A DNA stretch of 64,000 nucleotides from assembly GCF_028128765.1 (NCBI RefSeq), contig NZ_LBJG01000093.1:124001-188000 (forward strand), read 5' to 3'. The notes beneath the pieces were generated by a model. That model worked only from the letters and a program-made list of their open reading frames with translations. It had not been told where the DNA came from and ran no database searches. The translations under genes were made by a program, and so were the position numbers. The first letter of the stretch is position 1, and each line of letters opens with the position of its first letter. The stretch comes from Bradyrhizobium sp. CCBAU 51627. Lineage in GTDB: Bacteria > Pseudomonadota > Alphaproteobacteria > Rhizobiales > Xanthobacteraceae. Positions 55,787 to 64,000 of this stretch are shown piece by piece.

Positions 55787-55912
55787 AATCCTTCAGCTCT
55801 CCACCGGACCAACCGATAGCGCCCGCCTCGTGCGGGCGTTGTCGTTTCTGATGGCAAAAAACTCGATCTCGGCGATTCCACTGACCGCTGAAAAGCGCTA
55901 CCTGTCCGCCCC

Positions 55913-57340
55913 ATGACAGGACCCTTACCCACTCCCGTGCACGTCATCGGTGCCGGCCTTGCCGGCTCGGAAGCCGCCTGGCAGGTGGCCAAATCAGGCG
56001 TGCCCGTGGTGCTGCACGAGATGCGGCCGGACCGCATGACCGAGGCGCATCGCACCGACGGGCTCGCCGAGCTCGTCTGCTCGAATTCGTTCCGCTCTGA
56101 TGACGCCGCCAATAACGCCGTCGGCCTGCTCCACGCCGAGATGCGCCGCCTCGACTCGCTGATCATGCGCGCCGCCGATGCCAACCAAGTGCCCGCAGGC
56201 GGCGCCCTCGCGGTTGACCGCGACGGCTTCTCGGCGACCGTCACCAAGGCGCTGAACGACCATCCCTTGATCGAGATCGCCCGCGGCGAGATCACAGGCC
56301 TGCCGCCGGCGGACTGGAGCAACGTCATCGTTGCGACCGGTCCCCTCACCTCTGCCCCGCTGGCCGACGCCATCCGCGCGCTCACCGACGAGAACGCGCT
56401 TGCCTTCTTCGACGCCATTGCGCCGATCGTGCACCGTGAGTCCATCGACATGTCGGTGGCCTGGTTCCAGTCTCGTTATGACAAGGTCGGCCCCGGCGGC
56501 AACGGCGCCGACTACATCAACTGCCCCATGACCAAGGAGCAGTATGACGGCTTCGTCGCCGCGCTGATTGCCGGCGAGAAGACCGAGTTCAAGGAGTGGG
56601 AAACCAACACGCCTTATTTCGACGGCTGCCTGCCGATCGAGGTAATGGCCGAGCGCGGTCTCGAGACGCTGCGCCACGGCCCGATGAAGCCGGTCGGCCT
56701 TACCAATCCGCACGATCCGACCACGAAAGCCTACGCGATCGTGCAGCTCCGCCAGGACAACAAGCTCGGCACGCTCTACAACATCGTCGGCTTCCAGACG
56801 AAGCTCAAATACGGGGAGCAACAGCGGATCTTCCGCACCATTCCCGGACTGGAGAGAGCCGAATTCGCTCGTCTCGGCGGCCTGCATCGCAACACCTTCC
56901 TCAACTCGCCAAAACTGCTCGACAACCAACTGCGCCTGCGCGCGCAGCCGCGGCTGCGCTTTGCCGGTCAGATGACGGGCTGCGAAGGTTATGTGGAATC
57001 CGCCAGCGTCGGCCTGATCGCCGGCCTCTATGCCGCGGCCGATGCGCGCGGCGAGCGGCTTGCAAGCCCGCCGGCTACCACGGCGCTCGGATCTCTCCTC
57101 GGTCACATCACCGGCGGCCATATCGAGACGATTGAACCGGGCACGCGCTCGTTCCAGCCAATGAACATCAATTTCGGCCTGTTCCCGCCGCTTGCAAGCC
57201 CGCCGACGAAGAAGCCCGACGGCACGCGCCTGCGCGGCAACGAGAAGACAGTGGCCAAGAAGCAGGCGATGAGTACGTTGGCGCTGGCCGATCTCGATCG
57301 CTGGATCGTCGATCATCTGCGCATCGCCGCAGCCGCGTGA
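55913..57340 (+). CDS. trmFO: Methylenetetrahydrofolate-tRNA-(uracil-54) methyltransferase
   Basis: 475 residues. FAD-binding HVIGAGLAGSEAAW opens the protein, and the GidA/TrmFO-specific motifs ELVCSNSFRSDDAANNAVGLL, YINCPMTKEQYDGF and GCEGYVESASVGLIAG are all present. It makes 5-methyluridine at tRNA position 54 using methylene-THF and FADH2. Rhizobia lack TrmA, so this is the main enzyme. It is 8 bases from the kinase-like gene downstream. Confidence 0.95.
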   Translation: MTGPLPTPVHVIGAGLAGSEAAWQVAKSGVPVVLHEMRPDRMTEAHRTDGLAELVCSNSFRSDDAANNAVGLLHAEMRRLDSLIMRAADANQVPAGGALAVDRDGFSATVTKALNDHPLIEIARGEITGLPPADWSNVIVATGPLTSAPLADAIRALTDENALAFFDAIAPIVHRESIDMSVAWFQSRYDKVGPGGNGADYINCPMTKEQYDGFVAALIAGEKTEFKEWETNTPYFDGCLPIEVMAERGLETLRHGPMKPVGLTNPHDPTTKAYAIVQLRQDNKLGTLYNIVGFQTKLKYGEQQRIFRTIPGLERAEFARLGGLHRNTFLNSPKLLDNQLRLRAQPRLRFAGQMTGCEGYVESASVGLIAGLYAAADARGERLASPPATTALGSLLGHITGGHIETIEPGTRSFQPMNINFGLFPPLASPPTKKPDGTRLRGNEKTVAKKQAMSTLALADLDRWIVDHLRIAAAA

Positions 57341-57347
57341 GATATCG

Positions 57348-58442
57348 ATGAGTCTCCCGAAAGACGACGCCGCGATGCTTTCGGCGCGCTGGACCGAGGG
57401 CGTGCTGCTCAAGCGCGACGTGTTCTCGACCGTCGAGCGCGGCCGCTTCCTTGTCGAGACCGGCGAGATCGACGCCGTGCTGCGCCGGTTGGACGAGGTC
57501 CCGTGGTGGTCGTTCCTGCTGGCGCGCCATCTGTTCGCACGCGAGAAGCACGCGCTCGCCCTGGCAAAGGGTCTCAATGTCGGCCCCGAGCTGCTCTGGG
57601 CCGGACATCGGGCGCTGGTGCGCGGCTTCGTCGACGGTGTTGCCCTGCATCTGGCAAAGCCGCATGGCAACCTCGCCTATTTCCGCTCGGCCAAAGCCGC
57701 GCTGCGCCGGCTGCGCCGCGCCGGCATTTGCCACAACGATCTCGCCAAGGAACAGAACTGGCTGGTCGGCCGCGATGGCCGCGCCTATGTGACCGATTTC
57801 CAGCTTGCGGCGTGCTTCGCCCGGCGTGGCCGGCTTTATCGCATCCTCGCCTACGAAGACCTCCGCCATCTGCTCAAACACAAGCGCTCCTATGCGCCCG
57901 AGGCGCTGACTCCGCGCGAGCGAAAGATCCTGGCGAGGAAATCCTTCGCTGCAAGCCTGTGGCTTGTCACCGGCAAGAAGGTCTATCGCGCAATCACCCG
58001 CGGTCTGTTCAATTTCACCGACCGCGAGGGTGGCGGCCGCCGTCTCGTCAACGACGCGCCCATGCTGGCCGCGCTGATCCGCAACAACCCTGCCGTGCGC
58101 GACACTGCCATTGTGGCCTTTGCTGATCGCCGCTCGGGCGTCGGACTCTACGCGTTCGTGGAAGCGGATCAGCAGGCGCTCGAAGGCCAGCTTCGCAATG
58201 AGCTCGCCGCCGCCAAGGGCCCGAAGCCGCCGGAACACATCCAGGTCGTCCACGCGCTGCCGCGCGACACCAGTGGCAGGCCGCGCACCGAGATCCTGCA
58301 ACTGGTCGCCATGAACCAGCTCGACCTCATAGAGCCGATGATGAAGAATGACCAGGACCGCGCGTTCCTCAAGGACATCCTGGAGCAGCGCAAGAACCTG
58401 CGCGACCGCTTCAACTTCGAAGCGGACCTGCCCACCAGTTAG
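57348..58442 (+). CDS. Kinase-like protein fused to an acyl-CoA-synthetase C-terminal domain
   Basis: 364 residues. Residues about 15-220 are a protein-kinase-like fold of the small type: GICHNDLAKEQNWLV (catalytic HxD-x4-N near residue 128) and TDFQLA (DFG-like Asp near 150). Residues about 246-330 match the mobile C-terminal lid of AMP-forming ligases: VRDTAIVAFADRRSG, YAFVEADQQ and LPRDTSGRPRTEILQLVAM. The catalytic Lys is replaced (RPRTE). A charged tail follows. The kinase could act on a small acid. Its start is 8 bases after trmFO, so it is probably co-transcribed. Confidence 0.75.
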   Translation: MSLPKDDAAMLSARWTEGVLLKRDVFSTVERGRFLVETGEIDAVLRRLDEVPWWSFLLARHLFAREKHALALAKGLNVGPELLWAGHRALVRGFVDGVALHLAKPHGNLAYFRSAKAALRRLRRAGICHNDLAKEQNWLVGRDGRAYVTDFQLAACFARRGRLYRILAYEDLRHLLKHKRSYAPEALTPRERKILARKSFAASLWLVTGKKVYRAITRGLFNFTDREGGGRRLVNDAPMLAALIRNNPAVRDTAIVAFADRRSGVGLYAFVEADQQALEGQLRNELAAAKGPKPPEHIQVVHALPRDTSGRPRTEILQLVAMNQLDLIEPMMKNDQDRAFLKDILEQRKNLRDRFNFEADLPTS

Positions 58443-58536
58443 ACTATGAAGGGCGCTTCGCCTTGAAGCGTCCACAATGCCGGTGGAGAAGGCGGGAATC
58501 GCACTTATTTGGGGACCGATGACGAGCTGGGGGATC

Positions 58537-59100
58537 ATGAGGCGCCGCGCGGCTCTGCTGATCGCGGGTCTGGTGCTGCTGACGGCCGCACCTGTGATGG
58601 GCGGGGAGTCCCCAGCCGAGCAGATCTCCGGCTTCCGGCTCAAGCATGGTGAGGGCCGCGTCGTGCGCGACGCCACCCTCGACCGCATCGCGATGGATCA
58701 GGCCCGAGCGATGGCGGCCAAAGATGATCTCAGCCACGACGCGCTCGGCCCGTTCAACAAGCGCGTCGCGCCATCAGGCGCAGGCCGCGCCGCCGAGAAT
58801 ATCGCCTACGGCTACGACAACTTCGAAAAGACACTGGGACAGTGGATCGACTCGTCCGGGCACCGCAAGAACCTGCTGCTGCACAACGCCTCCCGCGTCG
58901 GGATCGCGAGCGCGAAGAATGCCAGCGGCAAGCGGACCTATTGGGCCATGGTGATCGCCGGCGATTACGAGCCGAAGCCGGGCAAGGGCAAAGGCAAGAA
59001 GGACAGCGAGCCGCTGGTCGCCGTGAAACGCGAGGTCACTCCTGCCAGCAAACCCAAAGTCGCCAGCTGCCACGTCAAGCTGCTCGGCCTCTGCATCTGA
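58537..59100 (+). CDS. Exported CAP-domain (SCP/PR-1-like) protein
   Basis: 187 residues from the ATG at 58537 (MRRRAALLIAGLVLLTAAPVMG is a signal peptide); an ATG at 58519 is also possible. The CAP fold is supported by FRLKHGEGRVVRDATLDRIAMDQARAMAAK, LSHDALGPF with the conserved His, and AAENIAYGYDNF. SSGHRKNLL holds the second His. The tail is Lys-rich and ends with two Cys. Bacterial CAP proteins are extracellular with sterol or wall-linked functions. Its target is unknown. Confidence 0.85.
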   Translation: MRRRAALLIAGLVLLTAAPVMGGESPAEQISGFRLKHGEGRVVRDATLDRIAMDQARAMAAKDDLSHDALGPFNKRVAPSGAGRAAENIAYGYDNFEKTLGQWIDSSGHRKNLLLHNASRVGIASAKNASGKRTYWAMVIAGDYEPKPGKGKGKKDSEPLVAVKREVTPASKPKVASCHVKLLGLCI

Positions 59101-59197
59101 GATGAAGTCGGGCCTGCTCTTCTCCGGCCCGCGGTCTTGCCTGCCTTGTTAGGCGCGTCTAATCCATTCCGCGGTATCGCGAGAGGGAGAGGCGCAG

Positions 59198-60376
59198 TTG
59201 ATCGACATCGACCGAATACGCTCCGACACACCAGCCGCCTCCCGGCGCGCCTATCTCCACAACGCCGGCGCCGCCCTCATGCCCACGACCGTCGTCGCGG
59301 CGATGAAGCAGCATATCGACCTGGAGAGCGAGATCGGAGGTTATGCCGCCGCCGACCGCGAGTCTGGCCGACTCGATGCGGTCTACGGCTCGGTGGCGCG
59401 ACTGCTGAACGCCGCGCCGGACGAGATCGCACTGATGGAGAACGCAACCGTCGCCTGGCAGATGGCGTTCTATGCGCTACCGTTTCGCGCCGGCGATCGG
59501 ATCCTGACTGCCGAGGCCGAATACGCTGCCAACTATGTCGCCTTTCTTCAGGTTGCCAAACGCACGGGCGCGGTCATTGAGATCGTGCCGAGCGATGCCC
59601 GCGGCGAGCTCGATGTCCACGCACTTGAACGCATGATAGACGCCAGCGTAAAGCTCATCGCGATCACCTGGGTTCCAACCAATGGCGGGCTGGTCAATCC
59701 GGCCGCAGCGATCGGCAGAATCGCGCGTGCACATGGCATTCCCTATCTGCTCGACGCCTGCCAGGCGGTCGGCCAGATGCAGGTCGACGTCGAAGCGATC
59801 GGCTGTGACATGCTTTCAGCCACGGGCCGCAAGTTCCTGCGCGGTCCGCGCGGCACGGGCTTTCTTTACGTCCGCAAAGCACTGCTGCAACGGCTCGAGC
59901 CGCCGATGATCGATCATTTTGCGGCGCCCTGGGTGTCCCGGAACCACTATCATCTGCGCGACGATGCGCGCCGGTTCGAGACGTGGGAAAACAATTATGC
60001 AGCGCGGCTCGGGCTGGGCGCCGCCGTCGATTACGCCCTCGCGATCGGCCTCGGTCCGATCGAGGAGCGCTGCCGCCTGCTGGCGGACCGTCTTCGTCGC
60101 GGACTCGCCGCCATCAGCGGCATCAAGATTCGCGATCTCGGTCGCACGCCGGGCGCCATCGTCAGCTTCACGATGGAAGGCTACGAGGCGGACGCGATCG
60201 TCAGCAGCGCTGGCGCGGCCGGCATCACAATCGGCGCGTCGCATCCGTCGAGCACCCGCATCGATGCAGAAGTCCGTGCGTTACCAGTGGTCGTGCGGGC
60301 GTCTCCGCATTACTACAACACGGAGGCCGAGATCGATCGGCTGATCGCCCTCCTCGCAGGCCTGGCGCCGCGATAG
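59198..60376 (+). CDS. Class V aminotransferase / cysteine-desulfurase-fold PLP enzyme
   Basis: 392 residues from the TTG at 59198, preceded by GGGAGAGG. PLP is bound by Lys212 in SATGRKFLRGPRGTGFLYV, and HGIPYLLDACQAVGQ holds the Asp that contacts the PLP nitrogen. The protein is the SufS/isopenicillin-epimerase-like subtype (YLHNAGAALMP start), but the Cys loop of desulfurases is not evident, so an aminotransferase, epimerase or kynureninase-like role is equally possible. It stands alone. Confidence 0.82.
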   Translation: MIDIDRIRSDTPAASRRAYLHNAGAALMPTTVVAAMKQHIDLESEIGGYAAADRESGRLDAVYGSVARLLNAAPDEIALMENATVAWQMAFYALPFRAGDRILTAEAEYAANYVAFLQVAKRTGAVIEIVPSDARGELDVHALERMIDASVKLIAITWVPTNGGLVNPAAAIGRIARAHGIPYLLDACQAVGQMQVDVEAIGCDMLSATGRKFLRGPRGTGFLYVRKALLQRLEPPMIDHFAAPWVSRNHYHLRDDARRFETWENNYAARLGLGAAVDYALAIGLGPIEERCRLLADRLRRGLAAISGIKIRDLGRTPGAIVSFTMEGYEADAIVSSAGAAGITIGASHPSSTRIDAEVRALPVVVRASPHYYNTEAEIDRLIALLAGLAPR

Positions 60377-60402
60377 GTTGGCGCCGAACCCGCGACGTCG
60401 GT

Positions 60403-60864
60403 CTAGGCCCTTGTCGTCAGCGCCGACAATTGGTCGGTGTCGAAGCGGGCGCGCAACTCGCTGATGGCGTTGGCGTCCGGCGTTCCACTGGCGGTGAGCT
60501 TGGCCAACTCCGCGAAGTAATGCTCGTGCCCCGGCGGGGATACTGTCATGAGCACCCGCGCAGGCTTGTCGCTGACATTGGTAATGTTGTGGGGAACGCC
60601 CGGAGGAATGAAGAGGTATGTCCCTGGCGGGGCCTGGACGACCTCTTCGGCGACGTGCCATTCGCATTGGCCTTCAAGCACATAGAAGGTCTCTTCCTGC
60701 ACACGATGAACGTGCCGACCCGTGGCGAAACCGGCCGGAATCGTCCAGTCGAACATGCTGGTGTGCCGGGTATCCTCCCCGGTCACCAGAAAGGCCATCG
60801 GCTGGCCCCGCAGCATCACTCCACTGGTTGCACCCGGTCTGCGGATGAGTGGCTTTGCGGTCAT
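60403..60864 (-). CDS. Cupin-domain protein
   Basis: 153 residues from the ATG at 60864, preceded by GGAGG. One cupin barrel is visible with RHVHRVQEETFYVLEG (metal His/His/Glu) and LFIPPGVPHNITNVS (last His). These bind one metal and act as dioxygenases, isomerases or sensors. It is transcribed away from the regulator at 60942, so control by that protein is likely. Longer open frame upstream is a shadow. Confidence 0.85.
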   Translation of the reverse strand: MTAKPLIRRPGATSGVMLRGQPMAFLVTGEDTRHTSMFDWTIPAGFATGRHVHRVQEETFYVLEGQCEWHVAEEVVQAPPGTYLFIPPGVPHNITNVSDKPARVLMTVSPPGHEHYFAELAKLTASGTPDANAISELRARFDTDQLSALTTRA

Positions 60865-60941
60865 GTGGTCCTCCATAATGGGTCGCTTCAGTACGCGACC
60901 AGCGACATGATGGCCCGCTAGCTCCGGGAGGTAGCGAAGCA

Positions 60942-62531
60942 GTGCGGAAAACATTGCAAAAAACCTGCAAAATGTGCCCTTCTTCAGCAATGGCCGCGAT
61001 CCTTGAGTTTGGTCCTTTCCGCCTCGACGCCGATGCCGGGATCCTGTTCCGCGGCGCCGAGCCGACCTCGCTCGGCCAGCGCGCAGTGTTGCTCCTGGCC
61101 CTGCTGGTGCGGCGAGCCGGCGAGCCAGTGTCCAAGAGCGATTTGATCGAAGCGGCATGGCCGGCCCTGGCGGTTGAAGACAGCAACCTGACCGTCCAGA
61201 TGGCAGCTGTCCGGCGCGCGCTGGCGGACGCGTCAGGAGCGACGCAATGGATCGAGACAATGCCACGGCGCGGCTATCGCTATGTCGGACCGGCGGTGAC
61301 GGCGCCCAACCCGGACCGAGCATCCGGACCATCGCTATCCTTGCCTGACCGGCCATCGATCGCAGTGTTGCCTTTTGCGAACCTGAGCGGTGATGCTGAG
61401 CAAGATTATTTTGCCGACGGAATGGTCGATGACATCATTACCGGCCTCTCCCGCATCAACTGGCTGTTCGTCATCGCGCGAAATTCCACATTCACGTATA
61501 AGGGCCGGGCGATCGACGTGAAACAGGTCGGCCGCGAGCTCGGCGTGCGCTACGTGCTGGAAGGCAGCATCCGGAAGACCGGCGGCAATGCGCGCATCAC
61601 GGGTCAGTTGATCGATACCTCGACCGGCATGCATGTCTGGGCCGAGCGCTATGACCGTCAATCCGAGGACATTTTCGCGCTTCAGGACGACATAGCCATG
61701 TCGGTTGTGGGCGCCATCGCGCCGAGCCTGCGCCGCGCCGAGATCAACAGAGTCAAGCGCAAGCGGCCCGACAGCCTCGACGCCTACGATCTCGTTCTGC
61801 GCGCCCAGCCGGATGTCGATTCCGGGATGCCGGAGCAAGTGGCTCAGGCGCTCGTGCTGCTCGAATGTGCGATCGCGTTCGAGCCATCCTACGCACTGGC
61901 GCACGGCAACGCTGCTATGTGTCATCATTGCCTGTTCCTCCGCGCCGGTTTGCAAGAGACAAATCGCGCAGCCTCGATCAAGCACGCGCGCTCAGCCATC
62001 GCCCATGGGCAGGATGACGCGCTTGCCCTCACGCTGGCAGGCTTTTCGATCGGCATGGATGGACATGATCGCTCCGCGGCATTCACCGCGCTCGATGCCG
62101 CGCTCGCGATCAGCCCCTCATCAGCGCTAACTTACATCCTCGGCAGCGTCATGCTGGGTTGGGGCGGAGATGCAGATCGTGCCATTGAATGGAGCGAGCG
62201 CGGAATGCGCCTCAGCCCGTTCGACACCTGGGCCTTCGCCGCCTTCGACGCCCAGGCGATGGGGCATTTTCACCGCGGCCGATTTGATGAGGCCTGTCGC
62301 GCTGCCTACCGCTCGGTTCAGGCCAATCCGCGTCACAGCATCACCCATGTGCAACTGGCGGCGGCGCTCGCAAAGCTCGGCCGATTGCAGGAAGCGAGAG
62401 CGGCCGCGACCCGGGTGCTCGAATTGCACCCCACGTTCCGCTACGGCCGTCAATTCCAGGGCGTCAACTGCGCTCCGGCGCTGGCAGAATCGCTTGGCGA
62501 GGCGCTTCGCGCCGCGGGACTACCGGAGTAG
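60942..62531 (+). CDS. Winged-helix regulator with TolB-like and TPR domains (adenylate-cyclase-associated type without a cyclase)
   Basis: 529 residues from the GTG at 60942, preceded by GGGAGG at 11-base spacing; ATG at 60972 or 60990 is possible. Residues about 20-105 are an OmpR/CadC-type winged helix (ILEFGPFRLDADAG ... DSNLTVQMAAVRRALAD ... MPRRGYRYVG). Then a TolB-like N-terminal unit (SIAVLPFANLSGDAEQDYFADGMVDDIITGLS) and several TPR helices to the end. Cytoplasmic, lacking a membrane helix and the guanylate-cyclase domain seen in relatives. It is divergent from the cupin gene, the likely target. A near-palindrome (60951-60975) overlaps the GTG start. Confidence 0.78.
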   Translation: MRKTLQKTCKMCPSSAMAAILEFGPFRLDADAGILFRGAEPTSLGQRAVLLLALLVRRAGEPVSKSDLIEAAWPALAVEDSNLTVQMAAVRRALADASGATQWIETMPRRGYRYVGPAVTAPNPDRASGPSLSLPDRPSIAVLPFANLSGDAEQDYFADGMVDDIITGLSRINWLFVIARNSTFTYKGRAIDVKQVGRELGVRYVLEGSIRKTGGNARITGQLIDTSTGMHVWAERYDRQSEDIFALQDDIAMSVVGAIAPSLRRAEINRVKRKRPDSLDAYDLVLRAQPDVDSGMPEQVAQALVLLECAIAFEPSYALAHGNAAMCHHCLFLRAGLQETNRAASIKHARSAIAHGQDDALALTLAGFSIGMDGHDRSAAFTALDAALAISPSSALTYILGSVMLGWGGDADRAIEWSERGMRLSPFDTWAFAAFDAQAMGHFHRGRFDEACRAAYRSVQANPRHSITHVQLAAALAKLGRLQEARAAATRVLELHPTFRYGRQFQGVNCAPALAESLGEALRAAGLPE

Positions 62532-62544
62532 CCATCGACCCTCT

Positions 62545-63789
62545 TTAGGTACAGCGCACACTCAATCCTGAGGCGCCGAGCTTGGCCATGACCTCGTCGA
62601 GATGGGCGCTGTCGCGGGTCTCGATGACGAGTTGCAGCAGCGTCGCCTTGGCCGGCAGGTCCGAGAAGGTCCGCTGGTGCGAGACCTCGATGATGTTGGC
62701 GCCCGCCTCTGCCAGCAGCGCTGCGACCGCGGCCAATTGGCCGGGCCTGTCGGGAATATCGAGCGAGAGCTGCGTCAGCCGCCCCTCGCGCGCGAGTTCG
62801 CGCGTCAGCACCGAAGCGATCAGCCTGGTATCAATATTGCCGCCGCTCAGGACCAGACCGACTTTCTCACCGGCGAAGCGGGCCGGATCGGACATGATTG
62901 CCGCAAGACCGGCCGCGCCCGCGCCCTCCACGACCGTCTTCTCGATCGAGATCAGGGTCGCGACCGCGCGCTCGAGCTCGGCTTCGTTGACGAGCGCAAT
63001 ATCGTCGACGAGGCGGCGGACGATTTCGGTGGTGATCTTGCCCGGCGATTTGACTGCGATGCCTTCGGCGAGCGTATCGCCGCGCGCCGGCAGGTTGCCG
63101 CCATGGACGGCGTTGTACATCGAGGGATAAAGCCAGGCTTCGACGCCGAGGATTCGCAGCGACGGTTTCAGGGATTTCGCCGCAATGGCGATGCCGCCGA
63201 TCAGGCCGCCGCCGCCGATCGGAACCACCAGCGTGTCGAGCTCCGGCACAGCCTTGAGCATCTCCAGCCCGACCGTGCCCTGCCCCGCGATGACAAGCGG
63301 ATCGTCATAGGGATGAACGAAGATCATGCCGCGGGCTTCGCCGTGACTTCGCGCAAACGCGGCCGCCTCCTCCAGCGTCGCGCCTGTGACGACCACCTCG
63401 GCGCCATGGTGCCTGGTGTTCTCGATCTTCACCATCGGGGTGCCTACGGGCATCACGATGGTGGCGGGAATGCCAAGCCGCCTGGCGTGATAGGCGACAC
63501 CCTGCGCGTGATTGCCGGCCGACATCGCGATGACGCCGCGGCTGCGTTCCTCCGGCATCAGCGCAGTGAGCCGATTGAGCGCTCCGCGCTCCTTGAACGA
63601 GGAGGTGAACTGGAGGTTCTCGAATTTGAGCCAGAGCTCGCAGCCGCAGATGTTGCTCAGCGTCCGGCTGTAGCTGCAGGGCGTCTCGACGACGGCGCCC
63701 CGGATGATTTCGGCGGCGGCGTGAATATCGCGAGGGGCGACCGGAAAGCCGCTCAGATCGGGGGGTGCCGTTTGGGATATCTCAGCCAT
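62545..63789 (-). CDS. ilvA: Threonine ammonia-lyase, ACT-domain type
   Basis: 414 residues from the ATG at 63789 (MAEISQTAPP). PLP is bound by Lys66 in SSFKERGA, and GGGGLIGG and SGGNID are the PLP phosphate loops. A C-terminal ACT domain (DIPDRPGQLAAVAALLAEAGANIIEVSHQ) is typical of catabolic or feedback-controlled IlvA. It deaminates threonine to 2-oxobutyrate for isoleucine. It is linked in function to asd. It converges on the regulator gene. Confidence 0.92.
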   Translation of the reverse strand: MAEISQTAPPDLSGFPVAPRDIHAAAEIIRGAVVETPCSYSRTLSNICGCELWLKFENLQFTSSFKERGALNRLTALMPEERSRGVIAMSAGNHAQGVAYHARRLGIPATIVMPVGTPMVKIENTRHHGAEVVVTGATLEEAAAFARSHGEARGMIFVHPYDDPLVIAGQGTVGLEMLKAVPELDTLVVPIGGGGLIGGIAIAAKSLKPSLRILGVEAWLYPSMYNAVHGGNLPARGDTLAEGIAVKSPGKITTEIVRRLVDDIALVNEAELERAVATLISIEKTVVEGAGAAGLAAIMSDPARFAGEKVGLVLSGGNIDTRLIASVLTRELAREGRLTQLSLDIPDRPGQLAAVAALLAEAGANIIEVSHQRTFSDLPAKATLLQLVIETRDSAHLDEVMAKLGASGLSVRCT

Positions 63790-63834
63790 GGGACAGCATA
63801 GAGCATTTGCCGGGCTGCTGCGATAAGCCAAACG

Positions 63835-64000
63835 CTATTTGGTAAACTCCCGGGATCGTGAAGCCCGCCACAGCGTCCATAGCGTGCGTAGCCGCGAGGC
63901 CGGCTGCGGCGCGAAGGGATTGCGTCCCGGCCGCGCCAGCCGATCGAGATCGGCCCGAGCCTGGCTCAGTGGCAGGAACGCCGCCCGCGCCGAGGGTGGC
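63835..64000 (-). CDS. C-terminal end of a probable phytoene/squalene synthase-family protein, cut by the window edge
   Basis: 54 residues are visible, ending at a TAG (63835-63837). AAFLPLSQARADLDRL and a tail SRLRTLWTLWRASRSREF recall the C-terminus of squalene/phytoene-synthase-like proteins of alphaproteobacteria, but the conserved DxxxD motifs are outside the window. The gene begins right of the window and would be read toward ilvA. Confidence is limited by the short fragment. Confidence 0.45.
   Translation of the reverse strand, partial: PPSARAAFLPLSQARADLDRLARPGRNPFAPQPASRLRTLWTLWRASRSREFTK

Overview
The window looks like a chromosomal segment of a Bradyrhizobium-type alphaproteobacterium (order Hyphomicrobiales). 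The evidence is GC-rich coding with strong third-position bias, Omp31-type porins, GTTC-N7-GTTC SOS boxes, small DUF1127 and DUF1217 proteins, and three kinds of intergenic repeat that I know as common in Bradyrhizobium and Rhodopseudomonas. There are no rRNA genes, CRISPR arrays, phage genes or insertion sequences, and I found no tRNA. Most of it is ordinary chromosomal core with single-gene islands of conserved hypothetical proteins.

Layout. 1-6509: the end of a hydroxyquinol-type dioxygenase, a GlcD-like FAD oxidase, a complete sugar-type ABC importer and a YciI-like protein, one catabolic operon. 6677-16765: Nudix hydrolase, AI-2E transporter, acetoacetyl-CoA synthetase, a formyltransferase, small secreted proteins, a drug/metabolite exporter and a caspase-like protein. 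16837-27338: cysK, tgt, a patatin lipoprotein/TetR/PepSY group, asd, queA, two cyclophilins and coaD. 27599-39042: kup, gyrA, ssb, two porins and uvrA. 39131-53873: DinB-like, HAD, YVTN propeller, SRPBCC, a DUF1217 array protein, an acyl-CoA ligase with a DUF296 partner and small secreted proteins, including two frameshifted genes. 54009-64000: lytic transglycosylase, DUF1127, trmFO, a kinase-like fusion, a CAP protein, a class V aminotransferase, a cupin opposite a winged-helix/TPR regulator, ilvA, and the end of a probable phytoene/squalene synthase-family gene.

The most interesting signal is upstream of asd (22803-23004). A promoter places the likely transcription start on the ATG of a 23-codon reading frame with eight Thr and two Lys codons among its first 13. 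This is followed by an intrinsic terminator, a possible competing antiterminator, and then the asd ribosome-binding site. That is the layout of a ribosome-mediated attenuator responding to products of the aspartate family, with a leaderless leader peptide. Second, two near-identical 19-bp palindromes overlap predicted -10 elements on either side of the TetR gene, which defines a likely local regulon (patatin lipoprotein and PepSY protein). Third, the Tgt protein has lost all four structural zinc ligands together.

Genes working together: queA and tgt both make queuosine in tRNA but are separated by about 4.5 kb of unrelated genes. ssb and uvrA each carry a LexA box, so they belong to the SOS response. 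asd and ilvA belong to the aspartate/threonine/isoleucine family. Starts were chosen by family alignment, signal peptides and Shine-Dalgarno sites, and many annotated starts lie inside longer open frames.
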